From Euwallacea fornicatus (Eukaryota; Arthropoda; Insecta; Coleoptera; Curculionidae), in the NCBI RefSeq assembly GCF_040115645.1, contig NC_089548.1, positions 5,677,001 to 5,741,000 of the forward strand: a stretch of DNA of 64,000 nt, written 5' to 3'. The notes beneath the pieces are model-generated. The model made no database searches and had not been told where the DNA came from. It worked only from the letters and a program-made list of their open reading frames with translations. Both the position numbers and the translations under genes were made by a program. Positions 47,175-58,904 of the stretch are shown here, piece after piece. Position 1 is the first letter of the stretch. Each line of letters begins with the position of its first letter.

Positions 47175-48292
47175 TTATTGATTTTTTTTTCGTCTGTGGT
47201 GCCATCTATGAACTTCGATTTTTTCTCCAACCAAATTACAGTTTCCTTCCTTATTCCATACCCGCCATCTACTGTCCAGGGGCAGAACCTTTTACAGATT
47301 TCTTCCCCGCCCAATTACAATTTTCCCCACGTGAGTTTTCACCCCTTTTTTTTTACCTGCATGCCCATAGGCGTAGCAGACGCAATTAGAACGGCCTGCG
47401 CCCCTTCAGAACCACCCCCATCACCCCAAAAATAGACATACGGAAGGATTGATTTGGAAAAAAAACCTATGAACTACACCACTAAACACACTAGAACATA
47501 TCGAATGACAATTAAGACATTCGCTTGTCAACAATCGAACCGCGAAAGTTCGTTTTGTGTTTTCATTAACAGAAAAGTGGGAATTAACTTAAAAATTTAA
47601 ATTTGAAATAGAAATATAATATCATTTAAAATTGAGAAGCAATAAATCAGAAAAGGTATCATCCCTGTGGATTAAAAGACTATTTACGGAACGAAGAAAG
47701 AAGAGGTAAGAAAAAAAAAGGAAACCCGTTCCTAGAGGATCTTCCAAAAAGTCCTGTTTTGCAAAGTATAGGCTCCTCTATTCCCGAAATATGAGAACTA
47801 ATAATAAAATTTCCCCTCCTTCAAACGCAATCAAAACTTATCGTCGACATTGTCCCAAAGTAGCATTCCTTTCGTAGAGGACCACATTATGTTCATCGAT
47901 TTGTGCTCCTGCAATTGGAAATTACCCAAAACTATTCCTTTGGTTTTAGTACAGAAACCGAAGCGTTCCACCCCGACGAAGCGAAAAGAATTCCACTACC
48001 CACCACAGCAAGCAACTATCATCATCCTTCAGAGTCTTCGAGATATAGCATCGGTTGGATCCTCAATTTCTGGGATGTTTGAGAAAGTAGGGCTTTTCCA
48101 CGGCTCTACGGCTTTCACCAAGGTAGGTACAGTCAGCTTTGGTCTATCATTTTCAATTGCAATTTAGAAAAAGTAAAATTGGACTTTCCTGCGTTTCAAG
48201 TGTGAATGGGGCGCGCCTGCCTTTTCGGTGATTCAAGCCCTAATCATTTGTCAATTTTGGCTCTTTCGAAAGCAACTACTTCTATACTTTCA
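47175..48292 (+). repeat. Direct duplication, copy B
   Basis: Second copy of the 45660 block. Relative to copy A it has about 250 extra bases near its 5' part (47230-47490) and an insertion of about 30 bp near 47905. The retained reading frame around FHPDEAKRIPLP to YSIGWILNFWDV is interrupted relative to upstream DNA, so neither copy is a convincing gene. Confidence 0.6.
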
Positions 48293-48390
48293 AAGGTTCT
48301 CATATATTTAGCATTTATTTGGAGAAATTTGCTTATTTCATCTTAGGGTATTGTTTTATTAACAATGTGAGAAATGTTTATCGGAAGGGA

Positions 48391-48546
48391 ATATTTATTT
48401 TAGCAAAATTACAATAATTTTTGTTTAAATTTCCCTTATAGTAAATCAGTTCATACATTCTATCACCAATATTTATTTTAGCAAAATTACAATAATTTTT
48501 GTTTAAATTTCCATTATAGTAAATTAGTTGATACATCTTTATCACG
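48391..48546. repeat. Tandem duplication, 78-bp unit x 2
   Basis: atatttattttagcaaaatt begins at 48391 and again at 48469. The two 78-bp units differ at only a handful of positions, so the duplication is recent. Confidence 0.85.
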
Positions 48547-49364
48547 GTTCTCATTTATGTGGCTACCACAACGTATCAACAACGTGTCTTTGAAATAATC
48601 CACCAACCTTTTGTTGGTAGATTAATAATTGAAAATTGTAACATAACAACACATTTTAAATAGTGGCATAAAAAATAACAGTCATAGATAAAGAAACAGT
48701 GTTAATTAATGTACATATAATTATTTTCAGAATTTCATGCAATGGTTTTCTTTAGAAAATGCCATTTAAAGAAATCCATCATAGGTGAATAATAAACTCT
48801 TAAACATTCCATTCGGGGAATTCTTCCTATGAATCGTCGTTACCTCGCTTTGTATCCGCGGTGGCGGCGACGTTGCCATTTTCGTCTCTCTCCGAAATTG
48901 CAATAATTTTCACCTTCTTCTGTTATAACAAACATTTAATTTTATTTAAACGAGATGTTTTTGGTAATAGAAAGTTATAATTTGCCATTGGGGAAAGATA
49001 GAAAAGATAGATTCTTCAATTCTTTTCGTTTCCCATTTTTTAAAGCGATAAGTGCTTCAAACTCATTACACAGGGATACATACGAATGAATATGATTTTG
49101 AAGTTGTTAAAACTATAATTACCTTGTTAATAATTGAAGCTTTATTTAGCACTGGTTTAATGGAATTTGAATTTGTTAATGTAAATTAATCGATTACAGG
49201 TAAAAATTATAACAAAAGAAGGTGAATGAGAGGGATGGTACAAAGGGGGTAATGAGGGGATGTTGAAGGGTTAATTTACATTATTCGTTAATGTAAACTG
49301 ACCCCCAACATCCACAATGATGAAAATTACTGAGGAAACCCAATAATTTTCAGAAAAGCATTCA
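48547..49364. other. AT-rich intergenic DNA
   Basis: No gene is seen. It includes a hairpin at 49259-49312 with an imperfect 25-bp stem (ggatgttgaagggttaattt against aaactgacccccaacatcc) around a short loop, possibly a tiny MITE. Confidence 0.4.
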
Positions 49365-50330
49365 TTGGAAGAATTCCCTTATTTTTTTGATTTCTTGCAC
49401 AATCCGGCAACACTGTACGACACCGGGCCCAAAGAGGGCCCGGCAGAGAAACGGACGCAACGCAAAGATACGTGGAGAAGAAACCCTCCAGGTACCTTGA
49501 CGAGGAGTCGGCCTCTCGACCGACCCCTCTTTGGGGGTCTTAACCCAATTGTTAGATCCGGCAGAACAACAACGACCACAAGCCGGAGTCGCCCCCCGGT
49601 GAACGGGCAAACGGAGGAATCATCAATGGGGCCAGCACCGATGAGGCCTTCGTTCACGACGCCCCCCGAAGAGGTGCAGCAACAAGTGCCGCTGTCGTTA
49701 ACTGGTCCAGATCCCGAGGGAAAAGACGGCGACAGCCACCGAAAACTTTACTAGTCTAAGTTCTAGGATTTTGCGAGGAGACGGTTTTTTACCGGTGGTT
49801 CCATCTGCGGCCACGATAGGAATCGAACGGTACCGAAGGGCCATCTCAGAGGGAGCTGGTGCTGATCGTCACAAGTCGGAAAGTCAGCGAAAGGGAAGGT
49901 CCCAGACGGCAATTCGTTGCAATTCAATTCGACGCAATCGTCGGGAACCACCCGTTCTATCCTCACAACGTAACGAACAAAGGATTAATTCCTTGTTCTT
50001 GAATCAAAAACGGATCAATCCACTTATTTCAAGAGGAACGATCCAGATTCAAACGTTTAGAGGGAATAAAGATGACAAAAACGTCGTCGACAGAACGGGG
50101 GGTTCAAAATGGGATGGGGGGCAAAATGGGGGCCGAGACGGAGGATCGGAAAAAGGGCGTTAAGGTACATCAGGTAAGAACCCAAAATAAAACTAACAGA
50201 GCAGAGAAGAGGAAAATTTGGTTCAGGTTAGCAGCAGCAGCAGCAGCAGCAAGGGGGCACACCATTGGGAAGTGGCTCGATATGGTTATCGAGGCTGCAG
50301 GTAGGGAGGGTGTCACCTACACACGGTAGG
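49365..50330 (+). other. GC-richer open segment of unknown nature
   Basis: Base composition rises well above that of the flanks, and two plus-strand frames (49365-49754, 129 codons; 49771-50163, 130 codons) are open in near succession. The predicted peptides are rich in R, P, T, S and G without a domain I recognise. A (CAG)n-like run lies at 50230-50251. It could be a decayed retrotransposon gag region, a non-coding RNA exon or a lineage-specific gene. The minus strand is also open across 49362-49657, so the open frames may simply reflect GC content. Confidence 0.3.
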
Positions 50331-53228
50331 GGGCGACTCGCTAAAATAGGTAAAACGTAGGGTTCACAGGGCGCAGCACCTCAAATCGTGGGGACCTAGA
50401 AAGAAGATTGGCACCACCAACTTCAAGTTTAAGGTTCTCGAAGAACCTTAACGAGCAAGGAAGCAGGGGGTACAAGGAAATTTTGGGCAAAAATTTCCAC
50501 ATTTGCCTAAATTCGCTCCTAATCAATCGATTCACACATCTAGCTTTTACAAAAGACACACTTTGATACATTTTCAGTAGGTAGGTAGGTTTAGCTCGAC
50601 CAGAACTTTGACTCGAAAGAGTCTGAGTGACCAACGAAGAGGCAGGATGTCATCGTTTGCCCCCTTTAGCAAACACGGAACACGTTTTATACACGGGTTC
50701 ACTTTGAACAGATCAAGGGGGGCCAGGGATACATAGAAGTTTCATCGACATCGATTCTCTCAGCAGGAACAGGGAGTTGGTATTTGTTAATAATTTTTTA
50801 GCAGCAGAAATGGCATTTGGTAAATTCGTAAGGTGCATTTGGCGTGAGCAAGGTAAAAAGAAGCAGAGAGCAGAGAGCAGAACTTGTCGGAGAAGAAAAT
50901 ATCCAAGGTAAGCACAGAAATTTGGTTTAATTTGAATATCGAGTGCTTATTTCCAACAAGGTACAAGTAAAAAGGGTTACTATCATACAGCAGTAGTGTC
51001 TCTATACAGGGAACTAATTTAAAATTCAAAATACAACAGTTACACAAAGTGTGTATTACATTAATAACTGAATTTTTTAATTGAAAAAGTAGGCATTCAT
51101 CCATTTTAACAATAAAACATCTTCAAGGTTAGTTTAGTTTTTTTTTAATTTTATAGGGAACGTAAGAAGCTGTAAAATATAGACAAATAAAAGGAATTAT
51201 TTTTTTTAACTTCAAGTTTTTATAGATATTATTTTTTCTTTAAACAAATTATAACATGTAGGATATTTCCTTTTATTTCTTACACAGCTATTTTAACAAA
51301 AACCATTATTTACAACAAGTAGATAGTTTACTATATTTGAGTAGAAAGTTCAACGTAGAGAGAATTTTTACTTGTATATTATTATTGTTTTGGTAAACAT
51401 ATACACATTCATACACTGACTCATTTGTTTCAGAGGTAGTCCGTAAAAAGTTTATCAAAGGTACGATTCCATTTTCGATGAAAATGTGTAGTTTATACAG
51501 CTCTATAATTTTTAAAAAATCAGGGCTAAACCGCACAATTAATAAAACTAATGCAAATTAGGGGACAGGTTGAAATGAACATTTTTTCATAAAATATGAG
51601 AAGGAACCTTCTCCTAAAATTAATGACATCACTTAAGTTACACCCAACATGTACATTTCTTTTAATATTTATTTACAGTATATTTCTTAAAGGTAAGGAA
51701 AATGTTTTATTAGAAACTTATCAAAATTTACAGCTACAGTTTCTCACTGGATTATTTTAAATGAATTAATTTTAAAATTTCCTAAAACTCTTGAATAAAA
51801 TACTTAAAATTACTCAGAGAACAATCCAGTCCCTAAACTTTCACCTATTATTATGTAGAAAACACACATTTGATTCTGGAGGTAAGATCACCTACATTAT
51901 TACCAAAACGTCCATTCAAAAAATAATTTTAATTCTCTTCTTCATTCCTTTAAATATTTGCATCGTTTGCATCGAAGTACCAAACATCCTGTAGATTTAC
52001 AGTACATTTACAATTTGCATTAAGAAATAATTCCAATACTTCAACTTATTATTATTATTTTTTTTGTAAATGCACAATTGTTGATACAAGCCTTTTTAGG
52101 TTAACCAAAGGATATAAAAAGAGGAGGAGGAGGAGAATACGACGATAGGAGCAGCACAAAGACAAAAAACAACAGCAACGTAGCAACATAGCTTCGAGAC
52201 TCTGCAGTGGATAAGGAGGATTTAAACAAGAACAGAAAGAAGATTTTCTCACAGCCGATTCACGTCACCTATAGAGAAGAAATATCCTAGGTACAAGATC
52301 GTTCACGCCATTTGACAATAATTTTCCAGTAATTTCAAAACTCATCATAGTATTTTGTAAAAACATAACTTCAATACTTTAATCTCTCTAACGTTCAAGT
52401 CGATTACAATACATTCCACAGAGTATCTGATATGGCGTGAACGACCCTGTATTTAAGTTTAGATTAAGCATTTTTCGGGGTAGTCATCATTCGAGTTAGC
52501 AACAAACTTTTAAAGAACGGATCGGGTGAATAATCCTCCCTCACACCCTCACACAAGGGGCGAGTCTTAAGTAGGAGTTTTCTTTTTCTTTTCTTAATAC
52601 GAATCTTCAGGTTAAATTTATCAGAAATCCGAAATATCAAAAACAACTCAAAACGACTTCTTTACGACTCAAAAACAATCATTCCGTTCCATACTTTTTA
52701 GACAAGACGCCAAACTTTTATCTATCGCGACATACGAACTATTTTAACTAATGCAAGTTTAGACTATTTTTATGACATATCGTGTTTTTGTTTTTTTTTG
52801 TTACACTTACGTTATAAGAACTGCTAAGCAGGAACCCTGTATCATTTTCTTTAAAAAAACTCAAACTTGACGAATTATCGAAACAGTTCCTGTACTTTTT
52901 AATAGGTTTTTCAAATTTTAATTTAATGAAATACTTCACAAACTCACTTTAATTTTTTGTTAACTTAAAAATAGGGTTTTGGCACCAAACAAAACAACAC
53001 AAATTTTACACTTACCAAATACAATTAGAAGAGAATAAAAAACAGGAATTAATATGTCCCATGTAGAACTTTAGATTTATATAATAATAACTACAATAAC
53101 AATTAAAAATCACAGTCAATATTTTAGAAGCAGCAGGATATTCGGGTGGTTTTTGAGGTTTCTCTTAACTTTTCGAAGTCGACATCGCGACACAAATCGA
53201 AAACTCCCACTCAAGACGTATTTCGCAT
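50331..53228. other. Intergenic DNA, AT-rich
   Basis: No coding region is supported. A donor-like ccaag|gtaagc at about 50906 could belong to an unrecognised transcript. The only structured feature is the small MITE at 52289-52452. Confidence 0.35.
52289..52452. mobile_element. Small MITE, ~164 bp
   Basis: The left end gtacaagatcgttcacgcca and the right end tggcgtgaacgaccctgta pair over about 20 bp. The interior is AT-rich and non-coding. The right end carries the ccctgta terminus found on other elements here. Confidence 0.6.
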
Positions 53229-54150
53229 ATACACGGTGTAGTATCTGGTATTAGTTGGCGAACCTCGGCTAACCGGAGATATTCGAAAAGTGACTTTTGC
53301 AACGATAACTCGGGCGTTTCTTAGCATATTTTAACGAAATTTTGCAGTGACGTATAGCTCGATTAGGCTAACATTTAACATTCGCCAAGGTTCGGGAAAC
53401 GTAAAAAATGGGAGCCAAAGCACACGTTTTCCTCGTAACTTTTTCTTTTCTAATTTTTTCGATCGTTCGGCTCTCTAACAATTCATTCGGTCCTTGATTT
53501 ATTTGAATTTCTTCATCGTCATAATAATTTAGATTCGCAAGTTACTTTACAAGTTGCCTTAGAAAATATGTCAGTTTAAGATACCTTCTCTAACAGAACC
53601 AGAACGATTTCATTTTTTTTTATATTCAAGTCGAGAACGTAGTTTCAAAATATACATATACACACACATATTTGCCAGGTTACTATTTTAATTTTCGCGT
53701 TACAATTACATTTGCCGGGTTAATTCAGGTTACTATTATATTTTTCAGGTTACTATTACATTTATCAGGTTATTATTAATTTGCCAGGTCACTATTACAC
53801 TTTTCGGGTTACAATTACATTTGTCAGGTTAGTTCAGGTTAGTTCTTTTAATTTTTTTCATGAAACGGTTTAAAGCTACTCATATCGAAGGGTACTAGTA
53901 GCAAGGACGAGACTATTAGTTCTCACTTTTATATAATTCACGTAACGTAAAACAAACGTCCTTCTATTTTTGTAATTTATTATTTTTTATTTTTTCTTTT
54001 TTAATTGAAAGCTATACGTCACTGCAAGGTTTCATCAGGGTAAATTCAGTAATTCAAAAGACATTCGAATAATACCGTCGATTACACGATTCGAAAAGAA
54101 ACGACTAAGACACTTTAAGCGGCAATCCACCAACGGGTATTAGTAGTGTT
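53229..54150. mobile_element. Probable old foldback element
   Basis: A near-perfect inverted match of about 19 bp, ttgcagtgacgtatagct (about 53343) against agctatacgtcactgcaa (about 54010), is flanked by weaker outward pairing (ctggtattagttgg against ccaacgggtattagta). The inner half has been replaced by a degenerate repeat ladder. Confidence 0.4.
53671..53846 (+). repeat. Degenerate ladder of caggtta motifs with two decamer units
   Basis: A motif close to ttgccaggttactattacat recurs about seven times in 170 bp at irregular 20-28 bp spacing. The ladder ends with caggttagttcaggttagtt, two units of the decamer that fills 60391-64000, in the same orientation. It looks like an old, mutated piece of a related array. 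Confidence 0.6.
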
Positions 54151-55247
54151 GAGTCACCAATCTAGATTTTTAGAACAATCGCAACGAAAAAACCGCAACC
54201 CATCACTCCTCCGTTCTTTCTTTTTTTGTTCCTAGGAAATCGGTAGTCTCTTCTCTCAGGTCATTCTTTCTAATCTTCCTCTCTAGTTTCGTTTTACACG
54301 ACGGGTTCTGTTCTTTTTCCAAACCCAAAACCAAAGCATCCAAATCAGTGATCTATTTCGGATTGTTTTTGAACTATTTATCGTAAACACGTCAAGTCGC
54401 CGACTTATATTTATTTATATTTCTCGCATAGATTCACGGAACATCTCAGTTAAATTGGATATCGAAAGAAATTTATTAAAAAAAAAATGTACATACAAGC
54501 AAGCCTTCAAAGTTAACATTAACCCAATCTACGTAAATCTCCGTTAACTAACTAACTCATGTTAAAAAATGTTAACCAAGCAAAAAAGGGTTCTAGAAAT
54601 TACGGATTTCAAATGACGATTCAAAATTAACCAAGATGACTTCCGATTTCAGGTTACATTCAATCTCGCAACATTACGTGATTTTACAGTTTTGTTTCTT
54701 TACTTTTTCCATATTTCACATAGTGGTTCAAATATTATTGCAACATAACTTTCCGTATAAACGGTAAGAATTATCAAAGGGACAGTTTAATTAATCATAT
54801 ACGTCGACAACTTAACGTGTTTATAGTAGATAGGGAAGAAGAGAAAAAAATATATTAAAAGGAACCCATCGATAAGCGAACGGAAGGTAACAAGTTTAAT
54901 TTTTAAAAATAATCGAAACACGAGACGATAGGCAATCGACCATCTTTGGGGTGTTCAGTTTAGATTTTGGATAAAGTAAGAACAGCGATCTAGCCGAGGT
55001 GGCGCGAAGTGCGTCCGGGTCAGGATAGGGAAATTGGAAAGATAGAATTTAGGATTAGTGACTTTGTACAAACTAGGATTTTAAAGTGTCATCGTCGTTT
55101 TTTTTTTAACTAAAAAACTAAGACGGTAAAGAAAGTGTAATCAACAGGAATATCGTTCGAGAGCTTTGAATTTCTGCACGTTGCTAACATACGCACCTAC
55201 TCTTTTATTTCGGTAGCGGATCGAGACACTACGCAATTTTCGACACA
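54151..55247. other. AT-rich intergenic DNA
   Basis: I see no gene, RNA or paired repeat in this stretch. Confidence 0.35.
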
Positions 55248-56256
55248 CAGGGTGATTTTAGATAAGTGGGACAGGCAAAGATCTAGAAATTGGAAAGATC
55301 TACAAAAAAATGTTGAAACGAAGTCTTCTTTACATTTTCGGGGCTTCAATTTTTTATAATGTAAATTTGTTTTTTTAAGGTCAGCTACACCCGTCTTTTG
55401 AGGTCAACTTCATTTTTTCAAACGTAACAATTTTTTTTTTTGGAGATGCGAATTCTTTATCGGCAGTAAAAATATTTTTCCTCGAAACATTTTTTTGCTA
55501 AAAGTAACGAAATTTACAATTATAACAGACACTAAAAAAACATTTGATAAAACTTTATTAATTTTGTAGTAAATTAAAATTTATCAAAAGAAAAATGAGT
55601 CTAACAGACGTTCGAAGCGGTTCCCCTGCCATTCAAGGCATTTACCAATTCGGTTTTTTGCGAAACGATCGTTTAGTATTTTCCAGCATTTCAGTCGTAA
55701 AGTTTCGACAAGAGTTTTTTTATTCGAATTTTCAGGTCTTCGGTACTCGACCATAAACTACTTTTTTTTTCAACGATCCCACAAAAAAGAATCTGGTGAT
55801 CAGGCGAGCCAGTTAACTTCACTAACATGCCCAATCCATCTTTGTGGGAAAGTGCATTTAAAATTTTTTCCACATTTCGTAACATAAGGAGCGGTAACTT
55901 TTTTTTAACAAATTTGATAAAATTGGACTCTAGCGTTCGCGAGATAAGAGTTTGGTATTATTTATTGTGAATTTGATTACTTTTTTGCCAATAAAGAATT
56001 CGAACCTCCAAAAAAAATTAAGTGTGAAATTTTGAAAAAAGGAAGGTGACTTAAAAAAATTGACATTAAAAGTTGGGGTACCGGAAATATTCAGACTTCT
56101 TCATTTTCGGCACTTTAACTTTCTCATTTATCGACATCGTCAAAAGTCGAGGTACCGAAAATAAAGGGGGTCTCGATATTTTCCTTTATTTTCAGTAGAT
56201 CTTCCCGGTTACAAGATATTGGCTCGTTTCACTTATCTAGAATCATCACCGCGTAC
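55248..56256. mobile_element. Foldback element, ~1 kb, imperfect arms
   Basis: The left end (cacagggtgattttagataa) pairs with the right end ttatctagaatcatcaccg. Inner pairs include the blocks around cattttcggggcttcaattt, ggaggttcgaattctttat and tgtcaatttttttaagtc. The centre, about 55560-55930, is non-coding. A minus-strand frame at 55691-55885 in it has no recognised domain. Confidence 0.65.
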
Positions 56257-56540
56257 GATTCATTTTTATTTTATCCATTATTATTTTTTCCTTTTCTTTA
56301 ATTTATCAATTCTTTTAATTTTTACACACACGCCAGAGAAGCACAAGGGTCGTTCAGCTTTTCCATTATTCTTCGATATTAATAACTAGACAGACACTAA
56401 CCAACGAAAGACACTAAGCACTAGACAACTCTTGTCCCTTTCGTGGGTTTCTCGCGACTACGTCTGCAATCGAAGAGTTATCCCGATCGCGGTATCTTCA
56501 CCCCTTTTCATAGAAACAAACGCCCTAAAGACCGAACATA

Positions 56541-56572
56541 GACATAGACATAGACATAGACACAAACACTAT
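56541..56572 (+). repeat. Short hexamer tandem repeat (acatag)n
   Basis: About four copies of the 6-bp unit acatag, followed by acacaaacac. A simple repeat, listed for completeness. Confidence 0.8.
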
Positions 56573-56762
56573 TATTCACCGACATACATATACATTTTTA
56601 AAAATATTTTTATTAATGTTTTTTTTATTTGATTTGTATAATTTGTATTACTTATTTATTAATTAGTTTTTTTAATTTCTTATTTCTTTTAATTATTATT
56701 TTATTTTTCACTCTTATTATTTATTCATTTTTTTTTTAATTTGATTTGTATAATTTGTATTG

Positions 56763-57137
56763 TATATAGGATGAGTCAGGAGGATCGTACCAAACTTCAG
56801 GAGTGTCGTGCATGAAAAAAAAAATTCAAACGTTATCCGATTTTCGTTTGTTTACAAGTTACGGCGTAAATCAAATTATAAATTAACGTTTGGATATCAT
56901 AGTAAATGTTGGGTAGTGGTGTGAGGTCTGGAGACCTCGAAAGCCAACTAATACATCAAAATCACCAATACCAAAAGTACGTTTATGGTAAATAGAATCC
57001 TAGTTAAAAAATTCGATTTACGCCATAACTCGCGAACAAACGAAAATCGGATAACATTAGAATTTTTTTTTACATTTATTTTTCATGTCTAACACGCTCC
57101 CGAAGTTTGGCACGATCCTCCCGACTCACCCTGGATA
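56763..57137. mobile_element. Foldback MITE, ~375 bp
   Basis: The left arm (ggatgagtcaggaggatcgt, then accaaacttcaggag) and the right arm, whose reverse complement begins gggtgagtcgggaggatcgt, pair over about 120 bp. Pairing includes a shared run around gttatccgattttcgtttgt. It abuts the next element directly. Confidence 0.75.
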
Positions 57138-57812
57138 TACAGGATGTCCCACAAGTGTTTCATTACATTTCAGTGGGTAATAGTACATTGAAAAATATGA
57201 CTCCCCATATAAACCATATTCCAATAATGCTTCATTAAGAAGATACAGGGTGTTAAACTTAAAACACACCTGGAATATTTCAACGTATCAGAGTATCAAC
57301 GAACAGGCGAGCTCGATTATGTATTGAACAATTTCTATAACGTTATAGCAAATTAATAATATTTAAAACAAACTTAATATTATTAAAACCATTTAGAGAA
57401 TATCGTGCACATAGACGGTATTCAATTTTTTACTGGCAAACGATACGTCGGACGAAAAAGAGTCGAGCGAGCATTTTTCTTCTAAACGAAATTAAACTTC
57501 TAAAAATAATTTTTATTTTGATAAAAAGCAGTGGCGCACCATGTTTTTCTTTAAAAATGTGCCGAGAGGTGTCCATACGCACGTCACTGGCGAAACGAAA
57601 ACTAGCCCTTTTGCATAAATAAATGCGTCTACATTAACTCTCAAAACATGCCAAATTTCACTTACACATCTCAAACGGTTTCGAACATATTACCCTGTAT
57701 CTTCTTAACGAAGCGTTATTGGAATATGGTTTATATAGGGAGTCGTATTATTTTCCAATGCACTATTACCCACCGAAATATAATGAAACACTTGTGGGAC
57801 ATCCTGTCTATT
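57138..57812. mobile_element. Foldback element, ~675 bp
   Basis: The left arm from tacaggatgtcccacaagtg pairs with the reverse complement of the right arm ending cacttgtgggacatcctgt. The arms match closely over about 130 bp, including ctatataaaccatattccaa and ttaagaagatacagggt. This is the best-preserved foldback in the window, so probably the youngest. The interior is non-coding. Confidence 0.8.
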
Positions 57813-57933
57813 TTTTGTCGTAAGGACCTCCTTCCGATTTCAAGATATCTGTTTTTGTACCCCTTAACTAGAATCACGCTGTACTCTTGAAATTTTTTTG
57901 TTTTTTTAACTTTGATTTGTATAATTTGTATCA

Positions 57934-58522
57934 TATATATATATGTCGGAGATTTATCAGTTCTGAAGTGTGGAAATGTACAACGTGAGTTAGCAATAAG
58001 GGCCATTCGTGAAAACCAGGACGAACAGGTACCATTGGAAATGGAATGGGAATCGCGAAGAAGACAATAATTAAAAAAAAAGAAGGTAGCCGTCGAGCAG
58101 TAGTGAATTCGTGAGCCTCGTTTTTATTTTTTTATCATACCATCAATCGATACGAATTAGGAATATTCTTCATCATCGATAATTTTGATTGTTTCATTAA
58201 ATAAATTGACGGTAAGGCAAGACTAACGAATTCACTTCCCTTCTTTTTAATTACTGCCTTCACAGTTTCCATTTCCATTCCCATTCCCCGTGGTCCTCTC
58301 GACTCAAGGGAACGGTACTCGTTCGTCATGGTTTTTGCCACGGACCGAAACTTCACACACGGCCCTTAATTGCGTCGGTAATAGTGACTAGTGACCTCGT
58401 CCTACGTTCTCTTCATCTCCACGATAAACCCGTCAACCTGTCAACCTGTTCTTCAGCCTCATTGCTAACTCAAATTTTACATTAAAAACTTAAGAACTAA
58501 CAAATCTCCGACATATATATGT
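57934..58522. mobile_element. Foldback element, ~590 bp
   Basis: The left end atatatatgtcggagattt pairs with aaatctccgacatatatat on the right. Inner pairs include gtgagttagcaataaggg with cctcattgctaactcaaat, and tggaaatggaatgggaat with atttccattcccattcc. Non-coding. Confidence 0.7.
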
Positions 58523-58904
58523 CAGAAGAAAGAAACTTCTTCTTATAGCGAAAACAAAAAAACACAAGTTTGTGAGGGACTTCTTTATTTGCCAACGATT
58601 GAGAATGGAATGCCCCCTCGCAAGGTGTCGGAGTCATTCCCCGGGTATCTGTTTTTCCCATCCAATAAACCTGCCATACCATCCACATTCTTCCCACGTT
58701 TCCTCTTTATCTTTTAACGTAACGATCTACTTTTACAAGTACAAGTTTAGTCCATTTCCAAGGGAACACTCACAGGTGCTTGTGACATACCACATATGCC
58801 CAAGGATAAGATATAACACTATCCTTGCAAGGTGGCAGGTTTATTGGTTGCTTTGAGTGAATTAATAACTAACCCCGTGTCACTTTACTTTATGAAAGCT
58901 ACAT

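Noticed and set aside
49362..49657. Minus-strand frames in the GC-rich island
   Set aside because: No domain. They overlap the equally unassigned plus-strand frames and probably reflect GC content only.
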